The notes under the pieces: model-generated | What the model saw: only the letters and a program-made list of their open reading frames with translations | Told to the model about the DNA's origin: nothing | Databases searched by the model: none | Shown here: positions 8,954 to 18,612 of the stretch, in pieces | How the letters are laid out: the number at the start of each line of letters is the position of its first letter | How positions within the stretch are numbered: the stretch's first letter is position 1 | Assembly (NCBI RefSeq): GCF_001179845.1 | Contig: NZ_CVSB01000037.1 | Location: forward strand, 62,001 to 126,000 | Direction: 5' to 3' | Length of the DNA stretch: 64,000 bases | From: Candidatus Pelagibacter communis | Lineage (GTDB): Bacteria; Pseudomonadota; Alphaproteobacteria; Pelagibacterales; Pelagibacteraceae | Program-made: the position numbers and the translations under genes

Positions 8954-9709
8954 CCATATCTTTTTCATGCTGAAGTAAACAAGAATTGTCAAAATAATTA
9001 AGTATATAATTGCTTTAAAGCCCATTTGATGTCTAGCTTCTAGATGGGGTTCAGCAGCCCACATTAAAAATGTTGTTACATCTTTTGACATTTGTTCAAC
9101 AGTAGCAGCAGTTCCATCACCGTACTCAACCAACCCATCAGAAAGTGGAGCGGCCATTCTTATTTTATTTCCATACATGTATTTATTATAATGAACACCA
9201 TCATCTAAAATCATTCCGCTAGGAGCTTCTTCATAGCCTTGTAATAAAGAATATACGTAATCAACACCACCACCTCTAGCTTTAACCAAAACAGACATGT
9301 CTGGAGGGTATGCACCACCATTTGCAGCTTGAGCAGCTTTTACATTGTCATACGGCATTACAAATTTATCAGATAATTTACCTGGTCTAGCAAACATTTC
9401 ACCATCTGCATTAGGTCCATCCATTACCTCAAATGAAGCTGCAATAGCCTTAGCTTGATCTTCTGGAAATTCTGGTCCACCTTTTTCAGCTAAATTTCTG
9501 TAACTTAAGTATTTCATTGAGTGACATGAGGCACAAACTTCTGTGTAAACTTGATATCCTCTTTGAAGAGAAGCTCTGTCAAATTTTCCAAAAAGCCCTT
9601 TAAAACTCCAATCTGTTTTTAAGTAATCAACTTTTTCAGCAGCAAAAGAGAAGGTATTTGACGAACAAATTAATAATAATACTGAAAATATTTTAAGAAA
9701 TTTTTTCAC
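8930..9709 (-). CDS. petC: Cytochrome c1 of the bc1 complex
   Basis: A 259-residue c-type cytochrome. It has an N-terminal signal peptide (MKKFLKIFSVLLLICSS, cleaved near FAAE), the haem-binding CASCH motif near residue 60, a Met ligand candidate in RMAAPLSDGLVEYGDGT, and a C-terminal membrane anchor ending in KIWSRVESEV. It passes electrons from the Rieske protein to soluble cytochrome c in the periplasm. It is the last gene of petABC and its ATG directly follows the petB stop. The 3' end overlaps ychF by 24 bases. Confidence 0.96.
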   Translation of the reverse strand: MKKFLKIFSVLLLICSSNTFSFAAEKVDYLKTDWSFKGLFGKFDRASLQRGYQVYTEVCASCHSMKYLSYRNLAEKGGPEFPEDQAKAIAASFEVMDGPNADGEMFARPGKLSDKFVMPYDNVKAAQAANGGAYPPDMSVLVKARGGGVDYVYSLLQGYEEAPSGMILDDGVHYNKYMYGNKIRMAAPLSDGLVEYGDGTAATVEQMSKDVTTFLMWAAEPHLEARHQMGFKAIIYLIILTILVYFSMKKIWSRVESEV

Positions 9710-10972
9710 TTATTCTATCTTGCTTTCTTTTTTCCTCGCGGTTGCTAAATTGGGTGAACCACCAAGAACTGGTTCGGTTATGCTCAAAGGTACTGGTAAA
9801 GTTTTTTCTTTAAATCCTAAAACAGGAAGAATAACTAAAAAATGTAAAAAGTAATATGCCGTAGCAACTCTTGCAATTAACAAATAAAGTCCTTCAGCTG
9901 GCATTGCACCTACATAACCAAGAATTAGAACATCAGCAACTAGTATCCAGTAAAACTGTTTATACAAAGGTCTAAATACTGCAGATCTAATTTTCGAAGT
10001 ATCTAACCAAGGTAAGACAGCTAGAATTAATATTGCAGATAACATTGCCACAACCCCCAATAATTTATCTGGGACAGATCTTAAAATTGCATAGAAAGGT
10101 AATAGATACCATTCAGGTACAATATGTGCGGGTGTTACCATTGGATTTGCCTCAATATAATTATCAGCATGACCTAGTATATTTGGTGAATAAAAAACAA
10201 AAAATGCAAAAACAATCATGAACATTAATAAAGCGAAACCATCTTTGATTACGATGTAAGGATGGAAAGGTACAGTGTCTTTGGACGGTTTTTTGATGTC
10301 TATTCCAACTGGATTATTATTTCCAGGAACATGCAAAGCCCAGATATGCAAAACAACTAATCCTAATATTAAAAATGGAATAAGATAATGCAACGTAAAA
10401 AATCTGGTTAAAGTTGGATTGTCTACTGAGTATCCACCCCATAACCATGTAACAATACCCTCTCCAACAAAGGGAATGGCACTAAATAAATTTGTAATTA
10501 CAGTTGCTCCCCAGAAGCTCATTTGTCCCCAGGGCAATACATAGCCCATGAACGCAGCTGCCATCATTAGCAAGTAAATAATTATTCCAATTATCCAAAT
10601 TATTTCTCTTGGTGCTTTGTAAGAACCGTAAAACAATGATCTAAAAATATGAATGTAGACTGCTAAGAAAAACATAGATGCACCGTTTGCATGAATATAT
10701 CTAATTAACCAACCATAGTTAACATCACGCATGATGTGCTCAACACTCTCAAAAGCCATATCAGCGTGAGCGATGTAATGCATAGCAAGAGTTAATCCAG
10801 TTATAATTTGAGTGATTAAGCAAAAAGTTAAAATTCCACCAAATGTCCACCAATAATTTAAATTTTTAGGAGTCGGATAATCAGTTAAATGATTTGCAAG
10901 AGTTAATAGTGGCAATCGATCATTAAACCATTGTCCTACTTTTGATTTTGGTCTGTAATCGTGATCACTCAT
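9710..10972 (-). CDS. petB: Cytochrome b of the bc1 complex
   Basis: A 420-residue membrane protein with eight or so hydrophobic helices. Haem-ligand histidines are visible in LAMHYIAH and YIHANGAS, and in HYLIPF and [12 protein letters not shown]. The Qo-site [14 protein letters not shown] motif is intact. It oxidises ubiquinol and reduces ubiquinone across the membrane in complex III. It lies between the Rieske and cytochrome c1 genes, 11 bases after petA and abutting petC, so the operon is the standard petABC. Confidence 0.97.
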   Translation of the reverse strand: MSDHDYRPKSKVGQWFNDRLPLLTLANHLTDYPTPKNLNYWWTFGGILTFCLITQIITGLTLAMHYIAHADMAFESVEHIMRDVNYGWLIRYIHANGASMFFLAVYIHIFRSLFYGSYKAPREIIWIIGIIIYLLMMAAAFMGYVLPWGQMSFWGATVITNLFSAIPFVGEGIVTWLWGGYSVDNPTLTRFFTLHYLIPFLILGLVVLHIWALHVPGNNNPVGIDIKKPSKDTVPFHPYIVIKDGFALLMFMIVFAFFVFYSPNILGHADNYIEANPMVTPAHIVPEWYLLPFYAILRSVPDKLLGVVAMLSAILILAVLPWLDTSKIRSAVFRPLYKQFYWILVADVLILGYVGAMPAEGLYLLIARVATAYYFLHFLVILPVLGFKEKTLPVPLSITEPVLGGSPNLATARKKESKIE

Positions 10973-10983
10973 TAGTGTTCAAT

Positions 10984-11493
10984 TTATCCAATCTTAATTG
11001 TATTAGCGTTAACAAATTCGTATTTGGGAATTTCCATGTTTAAAGGAGCTGGTCCTTTTCTTATTCTTCCAGATGTATCATAGTGAGATCCATGACATGG
11101 ACAGAACCATCCATTGTAATCGCCTTTGTCATTTAAAGGTACACATCCTAAATGTGTGCAAACCCCTAACATTACAAGCCACTCAGGGTTTTTAGCTCTA
11201 TCCTCATCTTTCTCAGGATGAATTAAATCCTCCATCTTTACTTTTCTTGCTTCATCAATTTCTTCTTGAGTTCTTCTTCGTATAAAGACTGGTTTACCTC
11301 TCCACAAAACAGTTAATGTATTTCCTGGTGTTAATGCACTTACATCAACTTCTGTGCTAGCTAATGCTTTAACAGAAGCATCTGGATTCATTTGATCTAT
11401 CATTGGCCACACCACTGCAGCGGCACCAACAGCTCCTACCGCTGTGGTAGCTGTAAATAAAAAATCTCTTCTTTTTGTTTTTTTTTCAGACAC
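10984..11493 (-). CDS. petA: Rieske iron-sulfur subunit of the bc1 complex
   Basis: A 169-residue Rieske protein. The N-terminus carries a twin-arginine-like signal ([14 protein letters not shown]) that doubles as a membrane anchor. The 2Fe-2S ligands are in CTHLGCVPL and CPCHGSHYD, followed by the GPAPLN loop. It carries electrons from ubiquinol to cytochrome c1. The start is a GTG at 11493, since no ATG fits the signal peptide. It is the first gene of petABC, and the operon promoter should lie in the 92-base AT-rich space shared with trmL. Confidence 0.96.
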   Translation of the reverse strand: MSEKKTKRRDFLFTATTAVGAVGAAAVVWPMIDQMNPDASVKALASTEVDVSALTPGNTLTVLWRGKPVFIRRRTQEEIDEARKVKMEDLIHPEKDEDRAKNPEWLVMLGVCTHLGCVPLNDKGDYNGWFCPCHGSHYDTSGRIRKGPAPLNMEIPKYEFVNANTIKIG

Positions 11494-11585
11494 TATTAGT
11501 AGCTTTTATTATTATCTCTTTTTGATTTAAAATAGTTAATATACGAATTCATATAATATAAAATAATTATTTTACTACTGAAAGA

Positions 11586-12059
11586 ATGACACAGAATTCA
11601 ACAATTTTAGGACCCAAAATAGCTTTGTATGAGCCTGATATACCTCAGAATACTGCTGCAATCATAAGAACCTGCGCTTGTTTGGGTGCTAAATTAGAAA
11701 TAATTGAACCATGTGGCTTTCTATTATCAGACAAACGTTTTAAAAGAGTGGTTATGGACTATATGGACTATAGTCAAATAGAGTTTTATCAAAGTTCAGA
11801 AAAATTTTTTGAGGCAAAGAAAAAACAGAGAATCGTATTGATGACAACTAAGGGTTCAATAAATTATACTAAATTTAAATTTAAGCCTGATGATACTATT
11901 TTGTTTGGAAGAGAAAGTGCTGGGGTCCCCGAGAAGGTTCATAAAATTATTAAAAATCGTTTAAAAATACCAATGAATAATCAAGTAAGATCTCTTAATA
12001 TTGCATCGTCTGTTGCCATTGTTTTGGCAGAAAGTTTGCGTCAAATTGAATTAATATAA
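11586..12059 (+). CDS. trmL: tRNA (cytidine/uridine-34 2'-O)-methyltransferase TrmL
   Basis: A 157-residue SPOUT methyltransferase of the minimal TrmL (YibK) size. It shows the ALYEPDIPQNTAAIIRT opening, the FGRESAGVPE motif, and the knot region MNNQVRSLNIASSVAIVL that binds SAM. TrmL methylates the wobble ribose of tRNA-Leu isoacceptors in E. coli. It is transcribed away from petABC with a 92-base spacer and is followed after 1 base by hemF, so the two are probably co-transcribed. Confidence 0.92.
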   Translation: MTQNSTILGPKIALYEPDIPQNTAAIIRTCACLGAKLEIIEPCGFLLSDKRFKRVVMDYMDYSQIEFYQSSEKFFEAKKKQRIVLMTTKGSINYTKFKFKPDDTILFGRESAGVPEKVHKIIKNRLKIPMNNQVRSLNIASSVAIVLAESLRQIELI

Positions 12060-12060
12060 A

Positions 12061-12888
12061 ATGGATATTTTAATTAAAAAAGACTTAGCAAGTAATTGGT
12101 TTAAGCTATTACAAAATGCAATATGTGACGACATTTTAAAAATTGAAAAAAACAAAGTAAATTTTCAATCAACTTCTTGGAATAGAAGCAGTAAAAAAGA
12201 TGAGGGTGGTGGTGAATATAGGATTCTTAAAAATGGAAAAATTTTTGAAAAAGTAGGAGTAAATTTTTCAAAAGTTTATGGAAAATTTCCTAAGCAATTT
12301 CAAAAGAATATACTGGGCGCAAGTAAAGATCCTAGATTTTGGGCATCAGGAATATCAATAGTTATGCATATGCAAAATCCCCATATTCCTGCAATGCATT
12401 TTAATACCAGATTTATTTGCACAACAAAGAATTGGTTTGGTGGAGGTATGGATGTAACCCCGGCAATAAAAGATGAAAAAGAGAAGAAAAACTTTCATAA
12501 AATATTAAAGGCAATGTGTGATAGACATAATAAAAATTATTATAAAAAATATAAAAAGTGGTGTGATGAATATTTTTATCTACCTCACAGAAAAGAAGCC
12601 AGAGGTATAGGTGGAATATTTTTTGACTATAAAAATGATAATTTTGAAAATGACTTTAAATTTGTCAGAGATGTTGGTGTTACATTTCAAATGCTATTTA
12701 ATGAAATAATTAAAAAAAAATTAAAAAGAAAATGGACTTTAAAAGATAAAGAGTTTCAGTATATTAAAAGAGGTCGATACGCAGAATTTAATTTGCTCTA
12801 CGATAGAGGAACAAAATTTGGGCTACAAACTGGCGGTAATGTTGAAGGAATTTTGATGTCATTACCTCCGGTTGCAAAATGGAAATAA
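12061..12888 (+). CDS. hemF: Oxygen-dependent coproporphyrinogen III oxidase
   Basis: HemF decarboxylates coproporphyrinogen III to protoporphyrinogen IX using O2, a late haem step. The 275-residue protein is a little shorter than E. coli HemF (about 299). It carries the family segments [12 protein letters not shown]-like (here [14 protein letters not shown]), [11 protein letters not shown], the catalytic-region [26 protein letters not shown], and GIGGIFFDY. Haem is needed for the bc1 and aa3 complexes encoded in this window. Use of the oxygen-dependent enzyme fits an aerobic lifestyle. Confidence 0.96.
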   Translation: MDILIKKDLASNWFKLLQNAICDDILKIEKNKVNFQSTSWNRSSKKDEGGGEYRILKNGKIFEKVGVNFSKVYGKFPKQFQKNILGASKDPRFWASGISIVMHMQNPHIPAMHFNTRFICTTKNWFGGGMDVTPAIKDEKEKKNFHKILKAMCDRHNKNYYKKYKKWCDEYFYLPHRKEARGIGGIFFDYKNDNFENDFKFVRDVGVTFQMLFNEIIKKKLKRKWTLKDKEFQYIKRGRYAEFNLLYDRGTKFGLQTGGNVEGILMSLPPVAKWK

Positions 12889-12892
12889 AAAA

Positions 12893-13369
12893 ATGGATAA
12901 AGAGCCAATAACATTAAACGGATTAAATAAACTAAAAGAAGAATTAGTTTTTTTAAAAGAAAAAAAAAGACCTGAGATAGTAGCTGCAATTGCTGAAGCG
13001 AGATCCCATGGAGACCTTAAAGAAAATGCTGAATATCATGCAGCTAAAGAAGAACAATCTCATAACGAGGGAAGAATTACAGAAATCAACGATATTATTG
13101 CAAGAGCAAATGTTATTGATGTTACAAAACTAAATAACGAAGGAAAAGTAATTTTTGGATCTACAGTTTATTTAGAAGATTTAGATACTGGTGAAAAAAT
13201 TAATTATAAAATTGTTGGAAGAGATGAGGCAGATTTAAAACAAAAACTGATTTTCTTTCAATCACCAATTGGTAAAGGCTTGATTGGAAAAAATAAAAGT
13301 GATTTAGTTGAAATAAATACACCCTCTGGTGTAAAAAATTTTGAAATTAAAGACGTTAAATATATTTAA
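12893..13369 (+). CDS. greA: Transcription elongation factor GreA
   Basis: GreA rescues backtracked RNA polymerase by stimulating transcript cleavage. The 158-residue protein has the usual length when started at the ATG at 12893; an in-frame TTG upstream would overlap hemF and is not needed. The N-terminal coiled coil ([38 protein letters not shown]) holds the acidic tip, and the C-terminal FKBP-like domain ends in KDVKYI. Its stop codon and that of the convergent cca gene share the palindromic TTAA at 13366-13369. Confidence 0.96.
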   Translation: MDKEPITLNGLNKLKEELVFLKEKKRPEIVAAIAEARSHGDLKENAEYHAAKEEQSHNEGRITEINDIIARANVIDVTKLNNEGKVIFGSTVYLEDLDTGEKINYKIVGRDEADLKQKLIFFQSPIGKGLIGKNKSDLVEINTPSGVKNFEIKDVKYI

Positions 13370-14640
13370 CTTTTAACTATTTGCTGTACTTGCTTATCTG
13401 AAATTTGAAATCCATTTTGAACCCAAGTTTCTTCTATTTTTTTTAATTTATTACCTAAAGTTTTACCCTCAGTAATTTGAAATTTAGACATTAGTAGATC
13501 AGCCCCTATTGGCAAAGTTGGAATAGTTTTCTCTTTATAATTATCTAATAGTTTAATTAGTTTTTGCTCTACTTTGTTTGAGTTAAAAATTTTAAAATTA
13601 ATTATATCTATTACAGCCTGTCGCCCATTAAAATAAAAAAGTTTATTCAAATTTTTCTCTGTAAAGCTGTTAAGAGTTACTTTTTCTCTATAAAAAAGAT
13701 CTATCAATTTTAATCTTTTCTTATCTTTGTTAGATATTTTAAATTTATAAAGAAAATAATCAGCATTATCAGTCCCATCAATTACTAAAAGCGCAATCAA
13801 GAATATAAAGTCAATTTTTAAAAAATTCTCTGCAGCATAAGAATTTTGTTTTTTAAAATTTTTAATATTCTTTAATTGAGGGAAAATTATTTCTATGAGT
13901 TCTAAACTTTCTTTATCTTTAAAGAGTTTTAAAAATCCATTTGAAGTAGTTATTTTTTTTAGTTCATCGATTAATCTTTCAGATGATATATTTGAAATTC
14001 CATCAATATTTTTTTTTATATTTTTTATTATTTCTGGCTGGTGCTTATGATTTGAGTAATTTAAATAAAATCTTAAATACCTCAAAATACGTAAATAATC
14101 CTCTTGAATTCTTTTTTCCGCATTGCCAATAAAATTAATATAACCCTCCTCTAAATCTTTTTTACCGTTAAATGGATCAAATAAATTACCATCACCATCT
14201 GCATAAATTGAATTGATAGTAAAATCCCTTCTAGAAGCATCTTCCTTCCAATCTAAAGAAAATTCTACTTCAGCATGCCTTCCATCAGTTGAGACGTCTT
14301 TTCTTAAAGAAGTAATTTCATATTTATATTCGTCAATTATTGCGGTTATAGTTCCATGTTCAATTCCTGTTTCGTAATAACTTATTTGTTTGTTTTTAAG
14401 AGCCTCACAAACTTCCGGGGGCGTTAAATTTGTTGCTAGGTCAATATCATCAACATTTTCTTTTTTTATCACTTTTCTTACACACCCACCCACATATCTT
14501 ATTTCACTTTTCTCTGAAAAATTATTAATTGCTTCAAAAATTTTATTTGCTGGTGTTGTTAAAGTAATTTGTTTTAAATTTTGACTGATATAATCAAGAT
14601 TTTTTGATCGGGAAAAAAATTTATCTAAAAAATTTTTCAT
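13366..14640 (-). CDS. cca: CCA tRNA nucleotidyltransferase / poly(A) polymerase family
   Basis: A 424-residue class II nucleotidyltransferase. The head domain has the flexible-loop region [11 protein letters not shown], the metal-binding acidic pair in DDIDLAT, an EVTSL-like strand ([20 protein letters not shown]), and the [12 protein letters not shown] motif. The RNA-binding region follows with [12 protein letters not shown]. Alphaproteobacterial proteins of this group add or repair the tRNA 3' CCA; a poly(A) polymerase role cannot be excluded from sequence. The start codon lies only 3 bases downstream of a tRNA-Gln gene on the same strand. The stop overlaps greA at a shared TTAA. Confidence 0.9.
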   Translation of the reverse strand: MKNFLDKFFSRSKNLDYISQNLKQITLTTPANKIFEAINNFSEKSEIRYVGGCVRKVIKKENVDDIDLATNLTPPEVCEALKNKQISYYETGIEHGTITAIIDEYKYEITSLRKDVSTDGRHAEVEFSLDWKEDASRRDFTINSIYADGDGNLFDPFNGKKDLEEGYINFIGNAEKRIQEDYLRILRYLRFYLNYSNHKHQPEIIKNIKKNIDGISNISSERLIDELKKITTSNGFLKLFKDKESLELIEIIFPQLKNIKNFKKQNSYAAENFLKIDFIFLIALLVIDGTDNADYFLYKFKISNKDKKRLKLIDLFYREKVTLNSFTEKNLNKLFYFNGRQAVIDIINFKIFNSNKVEQKLIKLLDNYKEKTIPTLPIGADLLMSKFQITEGKTLGNKLKKIEETWVQNGFQISDKQVQQIVKS

Positions 14641-14643
14641 AAA

Positions 14644-14717
14644 TGGCTGGGGCGCTAGGATTCGAACCTAGGATGCAGGTACCAAAAACCCGTGCCTTAC
14701 CGCTTGGCTACGCCCCA
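14644..14717 (-). tRNA. tRNA-Gln (anticodon TTG)
   Basis: The reverse strand folds into a full cloverleaf of 74 bases. The acceptor TGGGGCG pairs with CGCCCCA, the discriminator base is G, and CCA is encoded. The D arm is GCC...GGC. The anticodon stem CGGGT/ACCTG encloses the loop TTTTGGT, giving anticodon TTG. The T arm is a perfect CTAGG/CCTAG stem around TTCGAAT. The U1-A72 pair and G73 are typical of tRNA-Gln. It lies between ispE and cca on the same strand, 33 bases after ispE and 3 bases before the cca ATG. Confidence 0.96.
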
Positions 14718-14750
14718 ATACTAGCTTCCTATAACATAAAAATATAAAAT

Positions 14751-15596
14751 TCATATAGTTTTTGCTGTAACACACCAATAATTTTTATATTTTCTTTTAA
14801 ATTTAGCTTTTGCCAATTTACAACTCTTTAATGAATTATAATAGGCAACAATTGTTGATCCTGAACCAGTCATTCTTACAAATAATGGATTATTTATACT
14901 TTCTAAGAACAACTTTATTTTTTTTAGTTTTGGATATTTTTTGAGTGCTATTTTTTCAAGGGCATTTTGTTGATCAATCAAATATTTTATTCCAAACATG
15001 TTTTTTTTAGGTTTGTTATATTTTGATTTTGTATACTTTCTAACAGCTGAGTATATTTTTTTAGTTGAGCACCCAAAATTAGGCTTTACTAAAGTAGAGT
15101 AATATTTTGGAGTATTATAAATCTTTTTTATTCTACCATCTGATGACAACACACAGCTAGATGAAATGGTGCCCAAAATAACATCAGAACCAACTAAGTC
15201 ACAGATACTTCGAGTTTTTTGATAATTAGGATTAATAATTTTTTTTTTAACCAGATAATTAAACACACTAGCTGCATTCATCGATCCCCCGCCCAACCCA
15301 GCTTCTTGAGGGATTGATTTTTTAATTTTAACTTTAAATTTTTTATTTTTTAATAAATTTTCTTTATCTAGTATTTGAAATAATTTTTGAACAGTATTTT
15401 TTTTTCCAATATTTTTAGAAAACTTTCCATAAAAAGAAATATGATGTTTTTTTCTATTATGTTGATTTATCGAAATAACATCATGTAAATCTATGAAATC
15501 AATTATACTTTCAATTTTATGTAAAACCTTTTTTTTTCCAGTGATATTTAGTGCTAAATTTAACTTTGCATTAGATTTAATTTTATTAATTTTCAT
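14751..15596 (-). CDS. ispE: 4-diphosphocytidyl-2-C-methyl-D-erythritol kinase
   Basis: IspE phosphorylates CDP-methylerythritol in the MEP isoprenoid pathway. The 281-residue protein is a GHMP kinase. It begins with SNAKLNLALNITGKK, has the ATP-binding glycine loop PQEAGLGGGSMNAA near residue 95, and a C-terminal MTGSGSTIVAYY motif. IspH of the same pathway is at 32201-33145. The ATG directly follows the stop of the upstream TPR gene, and the tRNA-Gln and cca genes lie downstream on the same strand. Confidence 0.94.
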   Translation of the reverse strand: MKINKIKSNAKLNLALNITGKKKVLHKIESIIDFIDLHDVISINQHNRKKHHISFYGKFSKNIGKKNTVQKLFQILDKENLLKNKKFKVKIKKSIPQEAGLGGGSMNAASVFNYLVKKKIINPNYQKTRSICDLVGSDVILGTISSSCVLSSDGRIKKIYNTPKYYSTLVKPNFGCSTKKIYSAVRKYTKSKYNKPKKNMFGIKYLIDQQNALEKIALKKYPKLKKIKLFLESINNPLFVRMTGSGSTIVAYYNSLKSCKLAKAKFKRKYKNYWCVTAKTI

Positions 15597-17282
15597 TTAG
15601 GAATTTTTAAGACCTTCAATTACTTTAATATTGATATTTTCTCTCATATCGTCTTCGGTGTCATCAAAAGTTAATACGTTATTCCAAAAATATCTTGCTT
15701 GAATTTTTCGATTTAACTTCCATAAAATGTCTCCATAATGATCATTCACGATTGGATCATCTGGCATTAATTCTACAGCTCTTTTTAAATACTTTTCTGC
15801 TTCTACATAATCCTCTATTAAAAAATATGCCCAACCAATTGAATCAATAATATATGGATCATTGCTTTTTAAATCATATGCTGTTTTCAACATATCCATT
15901 GCTTCATTAATTTTATAATCACGCTCTAACCAAGAGTAAGCAAGGTAATTCAAAATATATGCATCACTAGGATCAATTTTAAGCGCATGCAACAAATCTT
16001 CATCTGACTTTTCATAATTGCCCATTCTTTCATAGCTACCACCTCTACGGTACAATACATCTGATTTAATAAGTGAATTGTCATCCAGTGTTAAAATAAT
16101 TTCTGTATAACGATCTATTGCCTTTTCATAATTTTTAGAATTCTTATAAAAATTAGCTAAATCAAAAATCATTTTTATATTTGGATTTTCAATTTTATTA
16201 AATTTTGAATCTATGTATTTAATCCCATTTTCATAATCTTGCTGTTGAATTATTATTTGAGCTTCTTTTTTTAATCTAAACCAATAATAAAATTCATCTT
16301 TTTTTTTAAAGTTTTTTAAGATCCTTTGTACTTTATCAAATTCATCATTAAGATAAAAATTTTCTGCAACCAATGACAAATTAAATTCAAACTTGGGATT
16401 TAAATAGTTTGACAAATTTAAGTAAAAATTTGATTTGTCAAAATTATCCTGAGAAGAATAAAGATTAGAGATTAAAAATAAAAACTCACTTACAAGATCA
16501 TTATGATCTTTGCATGAAAAAATTTTTCCAAAATCATCGAATTTTTCTTTGTCTACCCAACTTTTACTTTGTGAAAGTAAAAGTGTTGAATTTATATAAT
16601 CAATTTGTTCAACAACTAATCTTGCTTCATTTAATTTATTGTTATCAATTAAATGATTAAGATAAAAGAAAATGTATCTTGAATAGTCGCCTTGTTGATT
16701 ATTTATTAAATTAAGAAAAAATAACGAAGTTCTTTTGTCTTCAATATAACATCTTTGGAATGTCTCGGCTATAAGAGACAGGTTCCCAAAATTTTTTTTG
16801 TTATCTAATATTTTTTTATTTTTAAATGTATAAATGTACTGTTTTAGAGTTTCAAATATAACTAGATTTATCCTATCTTCATCTTGAAATTTTAAACTTT
16901 GTGATAAATATTCGTCAGCTTTTTTAAAGTTATTTTTTTTTAAACTATCAATTATTAAAATTATATATGCATCATAAAAATCTGAATTAGATTTGTTTGC
17001 ATTGTTATTTAATACATTAATTGCTTGAGGTACTTTGTTATCTAAAACTAAAGAGTTAACATATCTTTTTAAATAACTGTCATGTTTGTTAATTAATACT
17101 TTGGTTAAGTTAAAATATTTTAAAGCTTCAGAATTATCTCGATTTTCAAATGCAACAATTCCAGAAAAATAATTTGATAAATCTCTTGAGTTGAAATCAT
17201 TAAAAGTAGCACTTTTAGAATACAAAGGTGTCTGATAAGATATGAATATTAATAGTACTAATTTTAAAAATTTTAGGAACAT
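15597..17282 (-). CDS. Exported tetratricopeptide-repeat protein
   Basis: A 561-residue protein with an N-terminal signal peptide (MFLKFLKLVLLIFISY, cleaved near YSKS). The C-terminal 200 residues contain clear TPR units, such as ALKIDPSDAYILNYLAYSWLER, AYDLKSNDPYIIDSIGWAYF and AVELMPDDPIVNDHYGDILW. The N-terminal half has looser repeats. TPR proteins mediate protein-protein contacts; this one should act in the periplasm or at the outer membrane. An exported TPR gene next to ispE is common in alphaproteobacteria. Its start lies 11 bases from the divergent uracil-DNA glycosylase start. The partner is unknown. Confidence 0.85.
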   Translation of the reverse strand: MFLKFLKLVLLIFISYQTPLYSKSATFNDFNSRDLSNYFSGIVAFENRDNSEALKYFNLTKVLINKHDSYLKRYVNSLVLDNKVPQAINVLNNNANKSNSDFYDAYIILIIDSLKKNNFKKADEYLSQSLKFQDEDRINLVIFETLKQYIYTFKNKKILDNKKNFGNLSLIAETFQRCYIEDKRTSLFFLNLINNQQGDYSRYIFFYLNHLIDNNKLNEARLVVEQIDYINSTLLLSQSKSWVDKEKFDDFGKIFSCKDHNDLVSEFLFLISNLYSSQDNFDKSNFYLNLSNYLNPKFEFNLSLVAENFYLNDEFDKVQRILKNFKKKDEFYYWFRLKKEAQIIIQQQDYENGIKYIDSKFNKIENPNIKMIFDLANFYKNSKNYEKAIDRYTEIILTLDDNSLIKSDVLYRRGGSYERMGNYEKSDEDLLHALKIDPSDAYILNYLAYSWLERDYKINEAMDMLKTAYDLKSNDPYIIDSIGWAYFLIEDYVEAEKYLKRAVELMPDDPIVNDHYGDILWKLNRKIQARYFWNNVLTFDDTEDDMRENINIKVIEGLKNS

Positions 17283-17293
17283 GTAACCATACT

Positions 17294-18013
17294 ATGACTA
17301 AAAAAGTGATAAATCAAAATACCAAATTAAACCAAGAACTAATTAATACTATTGAGCCAAAATTTATATTCGCTGATAAGCCAATAAATAGATTTAATAT
17401 TTTAGAAACGAACAATGGAACCCTGCAAATTAATAAAGAAGAATTAATAAAAAATTTAAAAGATCAAATAAATTCAATTGAAAATTGTAAATTGAAAGAA
17501 AATTCAAATAAAATTATTTTAGGTGAGGGAAATATAAATAGTCCACTAATGTTAATTGGAGAGGCTCCTGGGCCTGAGGAAGAAAAATTGGGCGTCCCAT
17601 TTAGAGGTGAAGTTGGTGAACTTCTTAACAAAATGCTTATAGCCATCAATATTAAGAGACAAAATATTTACACTAGTTATGCAATCAATTTTAGACCACC
17701 TGATGACAGAAAACCAACCTCGACCGAAATTAAAAGATACTCAGAATTTTTGAAAGAGCATATATCAATTATAAACCCAAAGATCATTGTTTTGATGGGT
17801 AGTTCAGCAATGGAGGCTGTTACAGGAATAAGTGAAAAAATAACTAATGAAAGAGGACATTGGAAGGAAGTGATTTTAAAAAACAAAACATTCCCTTTAA
17901 TGATAACTTTTAATCCATCTTATTTAATCCGTTTTCCAGAAAATAAAAAACACTCATGGGAAGATTTAAAGAAAATTAGAGACAAAATAAAAGATCTGAA
18001 GTTAAAAATTTGA
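17294..18013 (+). CDS. Uracil-DNA glycosylase, family 4-like, with altered motifs
   Basis: A 239-residue protein of the family 4/SPO1 polymerase-like glycosylase group. Motif A reads GEAPGPEEEKLGVPFRG near residues 89-105, and INFRPPDDRKPT follows near 131-142. Motif C reads TFNPSYLIR near 205-213, where most members have HPSYLLR or HPAYLLR, so the usual His is Asn207. Only one cysteine (Cys65) is present, whereas classic family 4 enzymes use four to hold a 4Fe-4S cluster. Many alphaproteobacterial relatives also lack some of these cysteines. Uracil removal is therefore likely but not certain. The gene overlaps rnhB by one base at its stop. Confidence 0.75.
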   Translation: MTKKVINQNTKLNQELINTIEPKFIFADKPINRFNILETNNGTLQINKEELIKNLKDQINSIENCKLKENSNKIILGEGNINSPLMLIGEAPGPEEEKLGVPFRGEVGELLNKMLIAINIKRQNIYTSYAINFRPPDDRKPTSTEIKRYSEFLKEHISIINPKIIVLMGSSAMEAVTGISEKITNERGHWKEVILKNKTFPLMITFNPSYLIRFPENKKHSWEDLKKIRDKIKDLKLKI

Positions 18014-18573
18014 TGAAGATAATTGCTGGGGTTGATGAGGTTGGTAGAGGAAGTTTAATTGGGCCTGTTTATGCTTCAGCAGTAATTTTAAAAAAATCAA
18101 TTAATCAAAAATTATTAAAAGACTCAAAATCATTAAGTAAAAAAGAGAGGGAGTATCTTTGTACATATATAAAAAAAAATTCTTATTGGTCCATAGGCAA
18201 AGCTTCTGTCAAAGAAATAGAAAAGCTGAATATACTACAGGCAAGTTTGCTGGCTATGAAAAGAGCTATAAAAAAACTTAAGAAAAAACCAACACACGTT
18301 CTGATAGATGGAAACAAAACTCCAGAATTAGAAAATTATAATTTAAAATCAGTTATTAAAGGAGATAAAAAAATCCCCTCTATTTCGGCAGCTTCTATAA
18401 TTGCAAAAGTATCAAGGGATAAGTTTATAGCCACCTTGTCAAAAAAAAATACAGGTTATGACTGGGATAAAAACTTCGGGTACGGAACAAAACAGCACTT
18501 AAAAGCTTTGAAAAAATTAGGTATTACCAAACATCATAGAAAAACTTTTTCACCAATATCTAAAATAAATTAA
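18013..18573 (+). CDS. rnhB: Ribonuclease HII
   Basis: RNase HII cuts RNA in RNA-DNA hybrids and starts ribonucleotide excision repair. The 186-residue protein has the family opening AGVDEVGRGSLIGPVYASAVIL with catalytic Asp and Glu, the DSKSLSKKERE stretch, the VLIDGNKTPE strand with a catalytic Asp, and GDKKIPSISAASIIAKVSRD. The ATG at 18013 overlaps the udg stop; a TTG three bases earlier is also in frame. It forms a DNA-repair pair with the upstream glycosylase. RNase HI is also present, at 34113-34538. Confidence 0.95.
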   Translation: MKIIAGVDEVGRGSLIGPVYASAVILKKSINQKLLKDSKSLSKKEREYLCTYIKKNSYWSIGKASVKEIEKLNILQASLLAMKRAIKKLKKKPTHVLIDGNKTPELENYNLKSVIKGDKKIPSISAASIIAKVSRDKFIATLSKKNTGYDWDKNFGYGTKQHLKALKKLGITKHHRKTFSPISKIN

Positions 18574-18612
18574 TACTACATCTAGTTACCTTCTAATTTA
18601 GAAACACTAATC

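Noticed and set aside
11559-11574. Perfect 16-base palindrome TAAAATAATTATTTTA upstream of trmL
   Set aside because: It is made only of A and T, which is expected by chance in DNA this AT-rich, and matches no known operator that I recognise.
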